A stretch of DNA of 64,000 nucleotides, from positions 186,001-250,000 of the forward strand of contig JALIHJ010000012.1 of assembly GCA_022984795.1 (NCBI GenBank). Reading direction: 5' to 3'. Positions 63,730 to 64,000 of this stretch are shown one piece after another. This DNA comes from Fabrea salina. Its lineage: Eukaryota; Ciliophora; Heterotrichea; Heterotrichida; Fabreidae. The notes under the pieces were generated by a model that was given only the letters and a program-made list of their open reading frames with translations, made no database searches and was not told the DNA's origin. Made by a program: the position numbers and the translations under genes. Positions within the stretch are counted from its first letter, which is position 1; each line of letters opens with the position of its first letter.

Positions 63730-64000
63730 ATGGAACTAAGAAAAAGCATGTACCTTCCCAAGCCTGGCTTCGGCAGAATAAAGTCTGGAGTTAACGAGTC
63801 CCATTCTTTCAAGAAAGGGACTTTTCTGCCTAACTTTAAGTTCCCTAAAAACCAGTCTGCTAAAAGAACTCGCAGAGAACTTAGAAAAGTCTCACAAAAA
63901 CCTAATTCATCTAAATTAACTCCTAGAAAACTCACTCAGTACAGACCCCAGTCAACATTTTACCACAAGTTCAGCAAACGACTTACACTCAACACCACTC
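63730..64000 (+). CDS. Basic Lys/Arg/Ser-rich protein, 3' end beyond window
   Basis: At least 90 residues from the ATG at 63730 (MELRKSMYLPKPGFGRIKSG), open at the right edge. Very basic, with a SAKRTRRELRKVSQKPNSSK stretch, Pro and Ser-rich, no named domain. Its composition is like the other basic proteins in the window. Confidence 0.65.
   Translation, partial: MELRKSMYLPKPGFGRIKSGVNESHSFKKGTFLPNFKFPKNQSAKRTRRELRKVSQKPNSSKLTPRKLTQYRPQSTFYHKFSKRLTLNTT

Overview
The window looks like macronuclear DNA of a heterotrich ciliate that uses the standard genetic code (Stentor, Fabrea or Climacostomum kind). Three lines of evidence support this. Three spliceosomal introns of exactly 15 nt (10855-10869, 18512-18526, 58666-58680) each rejoin a clear reading frame, and such tiny introns are characteristic of heterotrichs. 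Long conserved genes contain no internal TAA, TAG or TGA; TAA is the usual stop, TAG and occasionally TGA also end genes, so a TGA=Trp code is unlikely. Coding density is extreme: about 50 genes in 64 kb, with 3 to 100 bp between most of them. The assignment to a group is inference; no rRNA gene is present to confirm it.

Layout. 1-6.6 kb (minus strand): an endonuclease/phosphatase-fold hydrolase (cut by the window edge), a DHHC palmitoyltransferase, a karyopherin and a membrane hybrid histidine kinase, packed almost stop-to-start. 6.7-13.6 kb: an ankyrin-bromodomain protein, an EF-hand protein, a Pumilio protein and several basic low-complexity proteins. 13.6-22 kb: alpha-glucan water dikinase, a large secreted/membrane kelch protein, a Mei2-like RNA-binding protein, then the only long non-coding stretch (21.75-22.28 kb), which holds a U14-like box C/D snoRNA and a decayed coding remnant. 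22-37 kb: a giant POMP-repeat membrane protein, coiled-coil cytoskeletal proteins, a PSTAIRE CDK, a UBE2D-type E2 and a double-FHA protein. 37-50 kb: Rab GTPase, rhomboid protease, carrier protein, DRC4/GAS8, Nudix hydrolase, V-ATPase proteolipid, RBR-type E3, pseudokinase, PP2C, actin-related protein. 50-64 kb: glucan branching enzyme, a HAD phosphatase-ITPK fusion, TM9SF protein, a membrane-anchored triple-PX protein, an archaeal-type alanyl-tRNA synthetase and a partial basic protein at the right edge.

How genes relate. There are no operons in the bacterial sense and mostly no functional clustering. Some themes recur: storage-glucan metabolism (water dikinase and branching enzyme), phosphoinositide/inositol-phosphate and endomembrane biology (triple PX, ITPK fusion, Rab, TM9SF, V-ATPase), cilia and cortex (DRC4, coiled coils, basic proteins), and phosphorylation/ubiquitin signalling (CDK, PP2C, histidine kinase, FHA, E2, RBR E3).

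The most unusual points are the archaeal-type alanyl-tRNA synthetase with two candidate start sites, the HAD-ITPK fusion, the ankyrin-bromodomain protein resembling apicomplexan BDP1, the membrane protein with three PX domains, the compact U14-like snoRNA, divergent start codons only 5 bp apart, convergent coding overlaps, and three genes whose frames can only be joined by an intron that is not 15 nt, by a frameshift, or by an assembly indel.
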